A DNA stretch of 64,000 nt from PALSA-612 sp963776375 (GCA_963776375.1 CAVZMF010000008.1:5022-69021); one strand, 5' to 3'. Counted from the first letter of the stretch, positions 55,509 to 64,000 are shown. Translations and numbers: made by a program. Notes: generated by a model not told the origin, from the sequence alone.

Positions 55509-56974
55509 GACGGCACCTGTAGCGGGATCGACTGGCGGAAGCGGAAGACGTTCGCCGGGTCGTAACGGCGCTTGATCGAGACCAGCCGACGGAAGTTCTG
55601 CCCGTAGTACGCCGTCGGCCGCCCGGCCAGGTCGGGGTCGATGTAGTTGACGTACGCCTCGCCGGACACGTACGGGCGCATGGCCGCGTAGAAGGAGCGC
55701 AGCCAGGCGATGTTCGCCGCGGCCTGCCCCGGCGCGTTCCAGTAGGCGAGGTACTGGAGCGAGCAGAGCGAGTCGCGGTGGGCGAACGCGGTGGCGGCCT
55801 TCGGCACCCGGTTGATCGCGCCGCCGTAGGAGTCGAGGAGCAACGAGCCACTCCCCGGCGCGCGCTCGATCGCCCGCACGATCGTCTGCCGCGCAGCCGC
55901 CGAGAGGGGGCGCCGCACGTAGTCGGATTTGGCCGCGAACGTCGCGCGCATGAGGCTGCCGAAGGGCTCGAGGCGGCACTTCGAGGCAGGTCCGCAGCCC
56001 GCCCAGTACTGGACGGCCTCGATGTAGCTGCGCTGCTTGAGACTCAGGAGCGTGGGCGAGCCCGTCGAGAGGAGCGGGGCGAGCAGCGCGCGCAGGCGCT
56101 GCGGGCTGCCGACGAACTGCCCGGAGACGTGGATCGTCGGGGAGCCGCCGCCCGAGCCGAGGTTGCAGACGGAGAACAGCGCGTCGGGCGCGTGCGGCGC
56201 CCAGTCGAGCCACGCGGCGATCGCGGCCGGCGCCTGCGCCCACGGCCATCCGACGCTGAAAGTCGTGACCGTCGAGATCGGCGCCGTCCGGAAGCGGTAC
56301 TGCGTGGCGATCCCGAAGTTGCCACCGCCTCCGCCGCGACTGGCCCAGTACAGGTCGGCGTTCTCGTGCCGCGAGCAGGTCCGCACCCGGCCGTCGGCGG
56401 TCACGAGCGTGAGCGAGATGAGGTTGTCGCTCGTCGTGCCGAGCTTACGGGACAGGAAGCCGACGCCGCCGCCGAGCGCCTGGCCGCCGATCCCGACCGT
56501 CGCGCACGACCCGGCCGGAATCGCGACCTGGTGCTGCCAGAGCCCGACGTTGACGTCGATCAGCTTTGCGCCCGCCCCGACGACCGCCTGGTGCCCGGCC
56601 CTGGCGGACACCTGGGCCATCCGGGACACGTCCACCACGACCCCGCCGGGCACCGAGGAGTAGCCGCCGTAGCTGTGGCCGCCACCGCGGGCCGCTATGC
56701 GGATCCCGTGCCGACGCGACCAGGCCAGGGTCTTCGAGACGTCGGCGGCGGTCTGGCAGTACACGACGGCGAGCGGCCGGTACGCGTCGAAGCGCGTGTT
56801 GTAGAGCCGGCGCGCCGCGTCGTAGCCGGCGCTCGAGCGGCCGACGACCGTGCCTGCGATCTCCCGCTGCAGCTCGCGGAGCGGCGCCGGCAGCCCAGCG
56901 GTCACACGACCGCGCGCCGAAAGGACGAGCAACCCGGCACCGGCGAGGAACTGCCGGCGGTCGAGCGTCCCCAC
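55505..56974 (-). CDS. Exported FAD-linked oxidase with bicovalent flavin (berberine-bridge type)
   Basis: A 489-residue oxidase. The N terminus DRRQFLAGAGLLVL is a Tat-type signal. The PCMH FAD domain has IRIAARGGGHSYGGYSS, where His would bind the 8-alpha carbon, and PAGSCATVGIGGQALGGG, where Cys would bind the 6 carbon. The C terminus is a BBE motif: AYVNYIDPDL and LVSIKRRYDPANVFRFRQSI. Bicovalent enzymes oxidise sugars, oligosaccharides or alkaloids with oxygen. ATG at 56974 is the natural start of the signal. Likely acts outside the cytoplasm, with the small membrane protein as its coupled partner. Confidence 0.88.
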   Translation of the reverse strand: MGTLDRRQFLAGAGLLVLSARGRVTAGLPAPLRELQREIAGTVVGRSSAGYDAARRLYNTRFDAYRPLAVVYCQTAADVSKTLAWSRRHGIRIAARGGGHSYGGYSSVPGGVVVDVSRMAQVSARAGHQAVVGAGAKLIDVNVGLWQHQVAIPAGSCATVGIGGQALGGGVGFLSRKLGTTSDNLISLTLVTADGRVRTCSRHENADLYWASRGGGGGNFGIATQYRFRTAPISTVTTFSVGWPWAQAPAAIAAWLDWAPHAPDALFSVCNLGSGGGSPTIHVSGQFVGSPQRLRALLAPLLSTGSPTLLSLKQRSYIEAVQYWAGCGPASKCRLEPFGSLMRATFAAKSDYVRRPLSAAARQTIVRAIERAPGSGSLLLDSYGGAINRVPKAATAFAHRDSLCSLQYLAYWNAPGQAAANIAWLRSFYAAMRPYVSGEAYVNYIDPDLAGRPTAYYGQNFRRLVSIKRRYDPANVFRFRQSIPLQVPS

Positions 56975-56985
56975 CGGCCGAAAGC

Positions 56986-57282
56986 CTAGTCGACGCCGAA
57001 CGAGCGCTTCACGCGGGAGAAGAAGCTGCCCTTCAGGCGGTCGTCGGCTTCCGCCCAGGGCGGATCGGCGTCCTCGGCGGCGGGCTCGGGCTCCTCCGCC
57101 TTCGGAGCGGCCACCGGTCGCGGAGCTGCCGGCTCGGCCCGAGCGAGCTTCGCCTGCAGGCTCTCGACCTCGTCGGCGAGCAGGTGGATCGCCTTCGCGG
57201 CCGCGCGCAGCTCCTCGCTCGAGGCGCGCTCCTCCAGCCGGGTCGCCCAGCTGCGCAGCTCCCTGACCTGCGCCGCGTCCAT
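56986..57282 (-). CDS. Small coiled-coil/disordered protein
   Basis: A 98-residue protein. Residues ~1-50 form a helix with heptads (RELRSWATRLEERASSEELR, AIHLLADEVESLQAKLARAE), then an Ala/Pro/Glu-rich linker and a conserved-looking end FFSRVKRSFGVD. ATG at 57282 is 11 bases before the oxidase in transcription order; the oxidase could share its transcript. No family is recognised. Confidence 0.6.
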   Translation of the reverse strand: MDAAQVRELRSWATRLEERASSEELRAAAKAIHLLADEVESLQAKLARAEPAAPRPVAAPKAEEPEPAAEDADPPWAEADDRLKGSFFSRVKRSFGVD

Positions 57283-57323
57283 GCCTGCAGTATCGACGCT
57301 GGAGCCGCTGTCCTCAAATACAG

Positions 57324-57347
57324 CTGCGGCGCCTTCCGGCGCCGCAG
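57324..57347 (-). terminator. Perfect 10-bp hairpin with TTCC loop
   Basis: CTGCGGCGCC / GGCGCCGCAG around TTCC, 25 bases past the stop of the gene at 57372 and before the coiled-coil gene. GC-rich, without a strong T-run. Confidence 0.55.
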
Positions 57348-57371
57348 TGAGTTCTCCGAGGTCCAGTGAGG

Positions 57372-57713
57372 TCAGTCGCCCCAGTCGAAGTCGCGCGAGC
57401 GGCCCCAGAGGCCGTCCTCGTCCTCCGCCGGAGGAGCGGGCTGCTGGGCGGATGACTGCTCCGTCCAGGCCTGCAGCGCAACTTCGGGCTCGACGGCCTC
57501 GGCCACGATCGCGTCGACCGCGGGCTCCGTGCCGTCCATCGTCTCTTCGAGACGGGCCTGCTCTTCGGTCTTGAAGAGCGGGTGGTTCTGGAAGGGATCG
57601 TCGTTGGCGTAGCGGGAGATCGGAAGATCTCGCTCGAGCTCGGCATTTCGCCGCTTGAGCTCCAGGTGCTCTTCGATGATCTTGGAGAAGATCGAGGGTG
57701 TCTCCACCGGCAT
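57372..57713 (-). CDS. Conserved hypothetical protein next to 2-oxoglutarate dehydrogenase
   Basis: A 113-residue protein, mostly disordered and acidic. It starts VETPSIFSKIIEEHLELKRR, a helix, and ends GLWGRSRDFDWGD. An Ala/Pro-rich middle separates the two. ATG at 57713 follows TAGGAGGTACGG. It may be co-transcribed with the dehydrogenase 110 bases upstream. No family recognised. Confidence 0.6.
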   Translation of the reverse strand: MPVETPSIFSKIIEEHLELKRRNAELERDLPISRYANDDPFQNHPLFKTEEQARLEETMDGTEPAVDAIVAEAVEPEVALQAWTEQSSAQQPAPPAEDEDGLWGRSRDFDWGD

Positions 57714-57824
57714 CCGTACCTCCTAGGGCGGTTTGAAGGCCCGCCGATTGTAACGGAGAGATAAAGGCTTCGTTTCGGGAGCAGATGCTCCTTCCCTCGC
57801 CGCAGGAACCGACCAGGTCGTATT

Positions 57825-60755
57825 TCAGGCCGTCGCGGACGGCGCTCGATCGGCCTGCGCGGCCGCGACGCCGAGCGTGTCGCGGACGATCCGGTCCTGC
57901 TCGACCAGGTGCGCGGTCGGATAGCCCTCGCTCGGGCTCGCGCGCCAGGGGCGACCGACGTAGCGGAGGTGCACGCGCCGCGAGGCTCCCTCGGCGAGCG
58001 CGTCCTCGAGCCGGTGGCGGATCGAGCGGTACGCGCCCATGTTCAGCGGCTCCTCCTGCGCCCAGACCAGCTCGCCGACCTCCGGGTAGGAGGCGATCAG
58101 CTCCGCCACCTGCTTCGTCGGGAACGGGTAGAGCTGCTCGATCCGCGCGAGCGCGACGGTCGCCGCACCCGCCCGCTCCTCGTGGCCGGCGAGGTCGTAG
58201 TAGATCTTTCCGGAGCAGAGCACGAGCCGGCGCACGCGCTCCCGGTCGGCGCCGGGGTCGTCCAGCACCGGCGCGAACGAGCCGCCCGCGAGGTCCTCCA
58301 GCGTCGAGGAGGCGTCCTTGAGCCGCAGCAGCCCCTTCGGCGTCATCAGCACGAGCGGCCGCGGTGTGGCGTCGAGCGCCTGCCGGCGCAGGAGGTGGAA
58401 GTACTGGCCGGAGGTGCTGACGTTGGCGACGCGGATGTTGTCCTGCGCCGCCGACTGCAGGAAGCGCTCGAGCCGCGCGCTCGAGTGCTCGGGGCCGTTG
58501 CCCTCGTACCCGTGCGGCAGCAACAGCGTCAGGCGCGAGGTCTGGCGCCACTTGGAGAGGCCCGAAACGAGGAACTGGTCGACGATCACCTGCGCGTTGT
58601 TGACGAAGTCGCCGAACTGGGCCTCCCAGAGGACGAGCGCCTCCGGCGCCGCGACCGAGTAGCCGTACTCGAAGCCGAGCGCGGCGAACTCCGAGAGCGG
58701 CGAGTTGTGCAACTCGAAGGCGCTGTTCGCGTCCCGGAGGTGCTGGATCGGCGCGTAGCGCTCGCCCGTCTCCGGGTCGTGGAAGACGAGGTGCCGCTGT
58801 GAGAAGGTGCCGCGCTCGGAGTCCTGGCCCGTGAGGCGGACGGGGATGCCGTCGACGAGCAGGCTCCCGAAGGCGAGCGACTCGGCGTGCCCCCAGTCGA
58901 TGCCCCCTTCCTCGAGCGCCCGCGCGCGCCGCTCGAGCTGGCGCGCGAGCTTCGGGTTGACCGTGAAACCGTCCGGGACGGACACGAGCTCGGCGTCGAG
59001 CGCGCGCAGCCGCTCGGCGGAGACGGCGGTGACGACCTCGGCCGGCCGGCCGGGCGGCGGGGCCGACTCGCGCGCGGGCGGCTCGGCCAGCTCCTGCTTC
59101 AGCCGCTCGTGGGCGGCGCGCAGCTCCTCGAGCGGGCCGTCCACCATCGCCTGGGCCTCCTCGGCGGTGACGACGCCCTCCTCGCGGAGGCGGGCGGCGT
59201 ACTGCTCCCTGGCCGTCGGCTGCTCGGCGATCATCGCCGCCTGCAACGGCTGCGTGTACGCGGGCTCGTCCTGCTCGTTGTGGCCGAAGCGGCGGTAGCC
59301 CACGAGGTCGACGACGGCGTCGTGTCCGAAGCGCTGGCGGTAGGCGAGCGCGAGACGGATCGCGGCGATCGCGGCCTCGGGGTCGTCGGCGTTGACGTGG
59401 ACGATCGGCGCGTCGAAGCCCTTGGCGAGGTCGGACGAGTAGCGCGTGGAGCGGCCCTCGCCCGGATCGGTGGTGAAGCCGACCTGGTTGTTCGCGATCA
59501 GGTGCAGCGTGCCGCCCGTCGAGTAGCCCGGCAGGCCCTCGAGGTTGAACGTCTCCGCGACGACCCCCTGGCCGGCGAAGGACGCGTCCCCGTGGATGAG
59601 CACGGGCACCGCGACCGCCGGGTCGTGGACGCCTCCGGCCGTGGAGCGGTCGGTCTGTTCCGCGCGACTCCATCCCTCGACGACCGGGTCGACCGCCTCG
59701 AGGTGGCTCGGATTGGAGACGAGCGTGACGGCGATCTCGCCGGACGCGGTCGCGTGCATCCCCTCGGCGCCGAGGTGGTACTTGACGTCGCCAGTGCCGC
59801 CCTCAGGGGTGCCGACGACGGCGTGGATCGTCCGCTCGCCTTCGAACTCGCGCAGGATCTCCTCGTACGCCTGGCCCACCGTGTGCGCGAGCACGCTCAG
59901 CCGCCCGCGGTGGGCCATGCCGATCACGACCTCGTGGGCGCCGCCCTCGGCGGCGAGCTCGAGCGTCTCGTCGAGCATCGGCATCATCACGTCGAGGCCC
60001 TCGGCGGAGAACAGCTTCTGCCCGAGGAACGCGCGGCGCAGGTAGGTCTCGAACGCCTCCGTCCTCGACAGGCGCTCGAGCAGGAGCCGCTTCTCGTCGA
60101 CGCTCAGCGGCTTGCGGAAATGGCCGGACTCGATCACGCGGCGGAGCCAGCGCCGCTCCTCGTGCTCGGAGATGTGCTCGATCTCGTACGCGATCGTGCC
60201 GCAGTAGGTCTCGACGAGCTCGGGCAGCGCGTCGGCGAGCGTCTCGCCCGGCACGTAGAGGCCGAGCGCCGAGGCGGGGATGCGCGCCTGGAGCTCCGGG
60301 GTCAACGGGGGCTCCGCGCGCTCGGGCTCGAGCGACGGGTCTCCGACCGGCTCGGTGCCGAGCGGATCGAGCCGGGCCGCCAGGTGCCCGCGCCGGCGGT
60401 AGGCGCCGACGAGCCTGGTGGCGGCGGCGACCGCCCGGATCAGCTCGTCGTCGGGCGGAGCCGGCCTCACGGCCGGCGGCGGCTCCGGTGCGGGGGCCGC
60501 GGGGGCCGCAGGGGCGACCGGCGCCACGGGGGGTGCGGGGGCGACCGGCGCCGCGGCCGCTGCGGCGCGGTGGCCGTTGCCTTCCTCCTTCAGCGTCTCG
60601 AGCAGGCGCGCGAGACCGGGGTGCGTGGAGACGATCTCGCTTTCGCCGCTCTCGAACAGCCGCCGCCACTCCTCGGGCACAGCGGTCGGGTTCTCGAGGT
60701 ACTCCTCGAGCAGCGCCTTCGCGTACCCCGCGTTGAGATCGTCGACGTCGTGCAT
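57825..60755 (-). CDS. sucA: 2-oxoglutarate dehydrogenase E1 component
   Basis: A 976-residue intact protein. The N-terminal segment LNAGYAKALLEEYLENPTAV is the E1 N domain, followed by an Ala/Pro linker (residues ~55-90). The catalytic part has VIGMAHRGRLSVLAHTVGQA, GDVKYHLGAEGMHATA, LVSNPSHLEAVDPVVEGWSR, LIHGDASFAGQGVVAETFNL with the TPP-binding Asp, IANNQVGFTTDP, and the pyrimidine domain ENRERGTF-like SERGTFSQRHLVFHD. The long succinyltransferase domain of mycobacterial Kgd is absent. ATG at 60755 was chosen over an upstream frame start because conservation begins there. It converts 2-oxoglutarate to succinyl-CoA with E2 and E3 encoded elsewhere. Confidence 0.93.
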   Translation of the reverse strand: MHDVDDLNAGYAKALLEEYLENPTAVPEEWRRLFESGESEIVSTHPGLARLLETLKEEGNGHRAAAAAAPVAPAPPVAPVAPAAPAAPAPEPPPAVRPAPPDDELIRAVAAATRLVGAYRRRGHLAARLDPLGTEPVGDPSLEPERAEPPLTPELQARIPASALGLYVPGETLADALPELVETYCGTIAYEIEHISEHEERRWLRRVIESGHFRKPLSVDEKRLLLERLSRTEAFETYLRRAFLGQKLFSAEGLDVMMPMLDETLELAAEGGAHEVVIGMAHRGRLSVLAHTVGQAYEEILREFEGERTIHAVVGTPEGGTGDVKYHLGAEGMHATASGEIAVTLVSNPSHLEAVDPVVEGWSRAEQTDRSTAGGVHDPAVAVPVLIHGDASFAGQGVVAETFNLEGLPGYSTGGTLHLIANNQVGFTTDPGEGRSTRYSSDLAKGFDAPIVHVNADDPEAAIAAIRLALAYRQRFGHDAVVDLVGYRRFGHNEQDEPAYTQPLQAAMIAEQPTAREQYAARLREEGVVTAEEAQAMVDGPLEELRAAHERLKQELAEPPARESAPPPGRPAEVVTAVSAERLRALDAELVSVPDGFTVNPKLARQLERRARALEEGGIDWGHAESLAFGSLLVDGIPVRLTGQDSERGTFSQRHLVFHDPETGERYAPIQHLRDANSAFELHNSPLSEFAALGFEYGYSVAAPEALVLWEAQFGDFVNNAQVIVDQFLVSGLSKWRQTSRLTLLLPHGYEGNGPEHSSARLERFLQSAAQDNIRVANVSTSGQYFHLLRRQALDATPRPLVLMTPKGLLRLKDASSTLEDLAGGSFAPVLDDPGADRERVRRLVLCSGKIYYDLAGHEERAGAATVALARIEQLYPFPTKQVAELIASYPEVGELVWAQEEPLNMGAYRSIRHRLEDALAEGASRRVHLRYVGRPWRASPSEGYPTAHLVEQDRIVRDTLGVAAAQADRAPSATA

Positions 60756-60868
60756 GGCTCTGACTCTTTCTAGCAACCTCCCCCAGGCTCCTGTCGCCCG
60801 TCCGACCCGGCCATGGCCGACGCCGTGCCACGGCCAGACCCGGGCCTGCACAGGGCCAGGCGCGGGTC

Positions 60869-60914
60869 AGGGCGGGGTCAGGGCGGGGTCAGGGCGGGGT
60901 CAGGGCGGGGTCAG
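60869..60914. repeat. 11-bp tandem repeat upstream of the dehydrogenase
   Basis: GGGCGGGGTCA repeated four times in a row with a partial unit before it, about 115-160 bases upstream of the sucA start. The last unit runs into GACCCTA. Likely in or near the promoter. Confidence 0.75.
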
Positions 60915-60993
60915 ACCCTATGAGTCGGTGCGACTGAGATCGCGGCAGCCGAAGAGGACACGGCCGGACCGGGCGTCGAACGGCCCGGGGGCT

Positions 60994-61287
60994 CTACCAG
61001 AGCTGGTGGCCCGTGATGATCGCGATCACGATGCCACCGACGAAGCAGGTCGCCGAGACGATCACCGCGGCGAGGCAGAGCGCCCGGTGGCGGGAGCTCA
61101 TCCCGCTCGCGATCAGCGCGAGCAGGCAGGCCGCAATGGACAGCGGCACGGGGTGGTACGCGAGCGCGACGAGCGACGCGAACAGCGAGGCCGCGGCCAG
61201 GAACCCGGCGACCGACTCGACGGTGTTCCGCTGCGCCTCCGCGACGGGATCGCGTGGCGCCTCGTAACCGTTCCCGATCGACGTCAT
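60994..61287 (-). CDS. Small membrane protein, three helices
   Basis: A 97-residue protein. After a charged leader (GYEAPRDPVAEAQRNTVESV) there are three hydrophobic segments: GFLAAASLFASLVALAY, LSIAACLLALIASGM and CLAAVIVSATCFVGGIVIAI. The ATG at 61287 overlaps the stop of the next membrane protein gene by four bases. No family is recognised; it may form a small complex with that partner. Confidence 0.65.
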   Translation of the reverse strand: MTSIGNGYEAPRDPVAEAQRNTVESVAGFLAAASLFASLVALAYHPVPLSIAACLLALIASGMSSRHRALCLAAVIVSATCFVGGIVIAIITGHQLW

Positions 61288-61571
61288 TTCTCGGGCTTCC
61301 AGTCGGCTGCGAGCCAACTCGCGGGCAGTGGCGCCCGGCGGGGAGCGCGCTGCGGCGAGCCGTGTGGCCCACCGCGGCCCGGCGTCGGGGCGCGGCGGCG
61401 GAGGAAGCGCCAGCCGGGCTTGGGATCAGGTTCGCGCGGCGCGGTCACGAGCGCGGGCTCGAGCGGCTCCGGCGGTGCGGGCTCGGACCTGACCGCCCAC
61501 CAGACCACGAAGCCGAGGTAGACGACCGGGATCTTCAGGATCACGAGCAGGAAGATGGTCTCCCAGACCAC
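61284..61571 (-). CDS. Single-helix membrane protein with Arg/Pro-rich tail
   Basis: A 95-residue protein. One helix (TIFLLVILKIPVVYLGFVVW) is followed by a Pro/Arg-rich cytoplasmic tail ending WLAADWKPEK. ATG at 61571; its stop overlaps the three-helix protein. It diverges from the MMPL exporter, sharing about 60 bases of promoter space. No family recognised. Confidence 0.62.
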   Translation of the reverse strand: MVWETIFLLVILKIPVVYLGFVVWWAVRSEPAPPEPLEPALVTAPREPDPKPGWRFLRRRAPTPGRGGPHGSPQRAPRRAPLPASWLAADWKPEK

Positions 61572-61632
61572 GAGCGCAGTCTACGCAAAGGCTCCCGCGG
61601 CACGAAAGGGCCGACTGATACCGTCGAGCGAG

Positions 61633-63765
61633 ATGCTGGAACGCCTGGCCCGCGTCATCATCCACCATCGCAAACCGGTTGTTGCGGCCTGGATCGCGCT
61701 CACGCTCTTCGGGGTCTTCGCCGCCAAGCAGGTCTCGACGCGGTGGCTCGAGCAGTTCTCGATCCCCGGCTTCTCCGCCTACGAGACGAACCAGACGACG
61801 TTGCGCGTGTTCGGCAACGGAGAGAACGCGCCGCACGTGGCCGTGTTCACCGTCCCGGGCGACGTCACGAGGAGCACGGCGATCCCGGCCGCCCTCCAGG
61901 CCGTGAAGGACGAGTTCCCGGAGTTCCGGTACAGCTCGTACTTCGACACGCACGACCCGTCGTACGTGTCGAAGGACCGCCACACGACCTTCGCCGAGAT
62001 CTATTCGACCGGACAGCAGGGCTTCAACGCGAATTCGCATACCGGCGACGTCCGGCAGACTCTGAAGGAGAACTTCAGCGGCGGCACAGTCGAGTTGACC
62101 GGCCGCGACGCGCTGAACGACGCGTCGAGCGGCTCCGGCCCGAGCGTGATCACCGAGGCGCTGATCGGCGGCGCCGGCGCGCTCGTGATCCTGCTCTTCG
62201 TCTTCGGGACGCTGCCCGCGGTGCTGATGCCGCTCATCGTCGCGATCGCGTCGATTCTCAACACCTTCACGTTGATCTGGGCCCTCACCTACGTCACCAA
62301 CGTGTCGCTGATCGTCCAGTTCCTCGTCGCGCTCGTCGGCCTGGGCGTGGCGATCGACTATGCGCTGCTGATGATCTTCCGCTTCCGCGAGGAGTTACGG
62401 CACGGCGAGGACACCGAGACCGCGACGGTCGAGACGATGAAGCACGCTGGCCGGTCGGTCGTCGTGTCGGGCTCGACGGTCGCGATCGGGCTTCTTTCGA
62501 TGGTGATCATCCCGATCCCGGTGATCCGCTCGATCGGCCTGGCGGGCATGCTGATCCCGGCAGTCTCGGTGCTGGCGGCGATCACGCTGCTGCCGGCAGC
62601 GCTGTCGCTGCTCGGCCCGCGGATCAACTCGATTCGCGTCATGCCGAAGCGGATCGTCGAGGGCTCCGACACCGAGGCGGGCTTCTGGTGGCGCTGGGCG
62701 CACCTCGTCATGCGCCGACCGATCGTGATCGGCGGGATCGGCTTGCTGATCACCGGCTTCCTGATCGCCTACGGCGTGCAGTTGAACGCCGCCGAGGCTC
62801 AGGCGAAGGACCTGCCCGGCAAGGGCGACGCCTTCGTCGGGCTCAAGGCGCTCGACCGGGCCGGGATCTCGGCAGGTGTGCTCAAGCCCTTCGACGTGCT
62901 CGTGCAGGGGAAGGCGACGCCGGCCGACTACCGGAAGATCGCGCGCGGAATCGAGGAGACGCCGGGCATCGCCGGCGCGGCCGCGCCGCCCGAGTGGCGC
63001 AACGGGCCGTACGGGATCGTCGAGGCGTTCTCGTCGAAGGACGCGGCGATCTCCAACGGGACGATCGGCCGGCTCCACGACGACGTGCTGCCCGAACTCG
63101 CGGGCGAGACGGGCCTGAAGCTCGGCCTGGGCGGCGTCGCGCCCGAGGACCGGGACTTCGTCCATGCCGTCTACGGGAAGTTCCCCTACGTGCTTGCGTT
63201 CGTGATCCTGCTGACCTTCGTCCTGCTGATGCGGGCGTTCCGCTCGATCCTGCTCCCGATCAAGGCGGTCCTGTTGAACCTGGTCTCGCTGGGCGCCGCG
63301 TTCGGGATCATCGTCTTCATCTTCCAGCAGGGGCACGGCTCGGAGACGATCTGGGGCGTGCACGCAACGCAGTCGATCATCTCCTGGATCCCGCTGATGA
63401 TCTTCGCGTTCCTCTACGGCCTGTCGATGGACTACGAGGTGTTCATGGTCACGCGCATGCGTGAGGCGTACGACGAGACCGGCGATACGCGGAGGTCGGT
63501 CGCGCTCGGCCTCGCGCGCACGGGCAAGCTCGTGACCAGCGCGGCGCTCGTGCTCATGTTCGCGTTCTTCGTGCTCTCGACCGGCCCGGGCGTGGACATC
63601 AAGCAGTTCGGCATCGGCCTGGCGGCGGGGATCATCTTTGATGCGACCGTGATCCGCGCGCTGCTCGTCCCGTCGATCATGCGGCTGGCCGGCGACTGGA
63701 ACTGGTGGTTCCCGAAGTCGGTCCAGCGCGTGCTGTTCGTCTCGCCTCAGCCCGAGAAGACCTAG
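61633..63765 (+). CDS. MMPL-family (RND) membrane transporter
   Basis: A 710-residue intact exporter of the MmpL/RND class. Two halves repeat: each has a large outer loop and a helix bundle. The key Asp residues lie in VGLGVAIDYALLMIFRFREE and in FLYGLSMDYEVFMVTRMREA. The first helix is HHRKPVVAAWIALTLFGVFA. ATG at 61633 precedes it; the frame opens further upstream but without conserved text. MmpL proteins move lipids, siderophores or drugs using the proton gradient. It is monocistronic here, and its substrate cannot be told. Confidence 0.9.
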   Translation: MLERLARVIIHHRKPVVAAWIALTLFGVFAAKQVSTRWLEQFSIPGFSAYETNQTTLRVFGNGENAPHVAVFTVPGDVTRSTAIPAALQAVKDEFPEFRYSSYFDTHDPSYVSKDRHTTFAEIYSTGQQGFNANSHTGDVRQTLKENFSGGTVELTGRDALNDASSGSGPSVITEALIGGAGALVILLFVFGTLPAVLMPLIVAIASILNTFTLIWALTYVTNVSLIVQFLVALVGLGVAIDYALLMIFRFREELRHGEDTETATVETMKHAGRSVVVSGSTVAIGLLSMVIIPIPVIRSIGLAGMLIPAVSVLAAITLLPAALSLLGPRINSIRVMPKRIVEGSDTEAGFWWRWAHLVMRRPIVIGGIGLLITGFLIAYGVQLNAAEAQAKDLPGKGDAFVGLKALDRAGISAGVLKPFDVLVQGKATPADYRKIARGIEETPGIAGAAAPPEWRNGPYGIVEAFSSKDAAISNGTIGRLHDDVLPELAGETGLKLGLGGVAPEDRDFVHAVYGKFPYVLAFVILLTFVLLMRAFRSILLPIKAVLLNLVSLGAAFGIIVFIFQQGHGSETIWGVHATQSIISWIPLMIFAFLYGLSMDYEVFMVTRMREAYDETGDTRRSVALGLARTGKLVTSAALVLMFAFFVLSTGPGVDIKQFGIGLAAGIIFDATVIRALLVPSIMRLAGDWNWWFPKSVQRVLFVSPQPEKT

Positions 63766-63976
63766 GAGGGTCTAGCGAAACGCTGTAGCCGCCTGTTCAT
63801 GCCGCATCCCGCGCCTTGTTTCAAGTCGCTTACCCCAACTTCAGACATGTTTTACCCCACTGGGCGCAAGCTCAGACCGGCCGGCTGAGAACCAACCGGG
63901 AGTGCTTCTGCGACGCACATCGAGCACGATCACTCGACGCGCTCGTGATAGTCAGCACCCGGTGCGAGCGTTTTGC

Positions 63977-64000
63977 GGCGGTTCGAGTCCGCTTTCTTCC
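63977..64000 (+). other. Orphan tRNA T-arm and acceptor strand at the window edge
   Basis: GGCGG-TTCGAGT-CCGCT forms a T-arm (one G-U pair) followed by TTCTTCC, which ends the window. No D-arm, anticodon arm or 5' GGAAGAA is visible in the ~80 bases upstream. It may be a third tRNA 3' fragment or a chance match. The rest of the 63766-63976 stretch shows no gene. Confidence 0.3.

Noticed and set aside
60869..60914. CRISPR-like repeats
   Set aside because: The 11-base units are directly adjacent with no spacers and no cas gene is near.
63766..64000. A gene at the right edge
   Set aside because: Only short frames without ribosome sites or motifs are present; the tRNA-like T-arm is too incomplete to call a tRNA.

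Overview
The window is high-GC DNA with short intergenic gaps and long runs of genes joined by 4-base stop/start overlaps, which suggests an actinomycete-like bacterium. Gene content (MMPL exporter, 2-oxoglutarate dehydrogenase E1 of the actinobacterial length, adenylate cyclase with GAF domains, HB1/HARE-like DNA-binding protein) fits Actinomycetota. My impression of class Thermoleophilia rests on general likeness only. No rRNA, complete tRNA or CRISPR array was seen.

Left part (0-12.4 kb): a potassium channel, a TMEM175-like channel, an RNase H-like fragment, and a probable integration scar at 2.58-3.41 kb (HNH zinc-ribbon remnant, terminator and two tRNA 3' halves). Then come single genes (VOC protein, S51 peptidase, two cupins, acetyltransferase), two related CTAG-ended palindromes, a ~1,490-residue secreted LamG/GSDH/PKD/FnIII protein and a small lipoprotein.

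Central part (12.4-50.7 kb) is a catabolic island built around an acetone-carboxylase-type enzyme. Two minus-strand operons and one plus-strand operon make it up. Operon 1 (24.8 to 12.4 kb): AMP-forming ligase, HMGL-like carboxyltransferase homologue, SDR, two acetoacetate-decarboxylase-family proteins, cupin, acetone carboxylase beta/alpha/gamma, DUF3237 protein, NADP oxidoreductase. Operon 2 (38.9 to 25.4 kb): branched-chain-type ABC transporter with a LivH-LivM-LivG fusion, a third decarboxylase-family protein, a TetR regulator, Zn alcohol dehydrogenase, two phosphatase-fold proteins, and three genes forming a split PEP-synthase/PPDK-like system. Operon 3 (39.2 to 49.2 kb): TPP dehydrogenase E1 alpha/beta, SDR, HpaB-family flavoprotein, M20 amidohydrolase, thiolase, and a biotin carboxylase/BCCP/carboxyltransferase-like trio. 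Operons 2 and 3 diverge from a region with two promoters, each followed by a palindrome that looks like a TetR operator. The likely theme is uptake, oxidation, phosphorylation or carboxylation, CoA activation and thiolysis of a ketone or secondary alcohol. The true substrate is not visible.

Right part (50.7-64 kb): thiolase, glutathione peroxidase, GAF-GAF-PAS adenylate cyclase with a coupled coiled-coil protein, a bicovalent-flavin oxidase with a coupled one-helix membrane protein, 2-oxoglutarate dehydrogenase E1, two small membrane proteins and an MMPL exporter.

Many genes are broken by apparent single-base indels, densest at 14.1-18.9, 21.7-30.3, 39.3-40.0 and 46.0-47.6 kb, while neighbouring stretches are clean. 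Those I resolved are mostly one extra base and the broken proteins keep their motifs, so I treat them as probable consensus errors and annotate the genes across the breaks.
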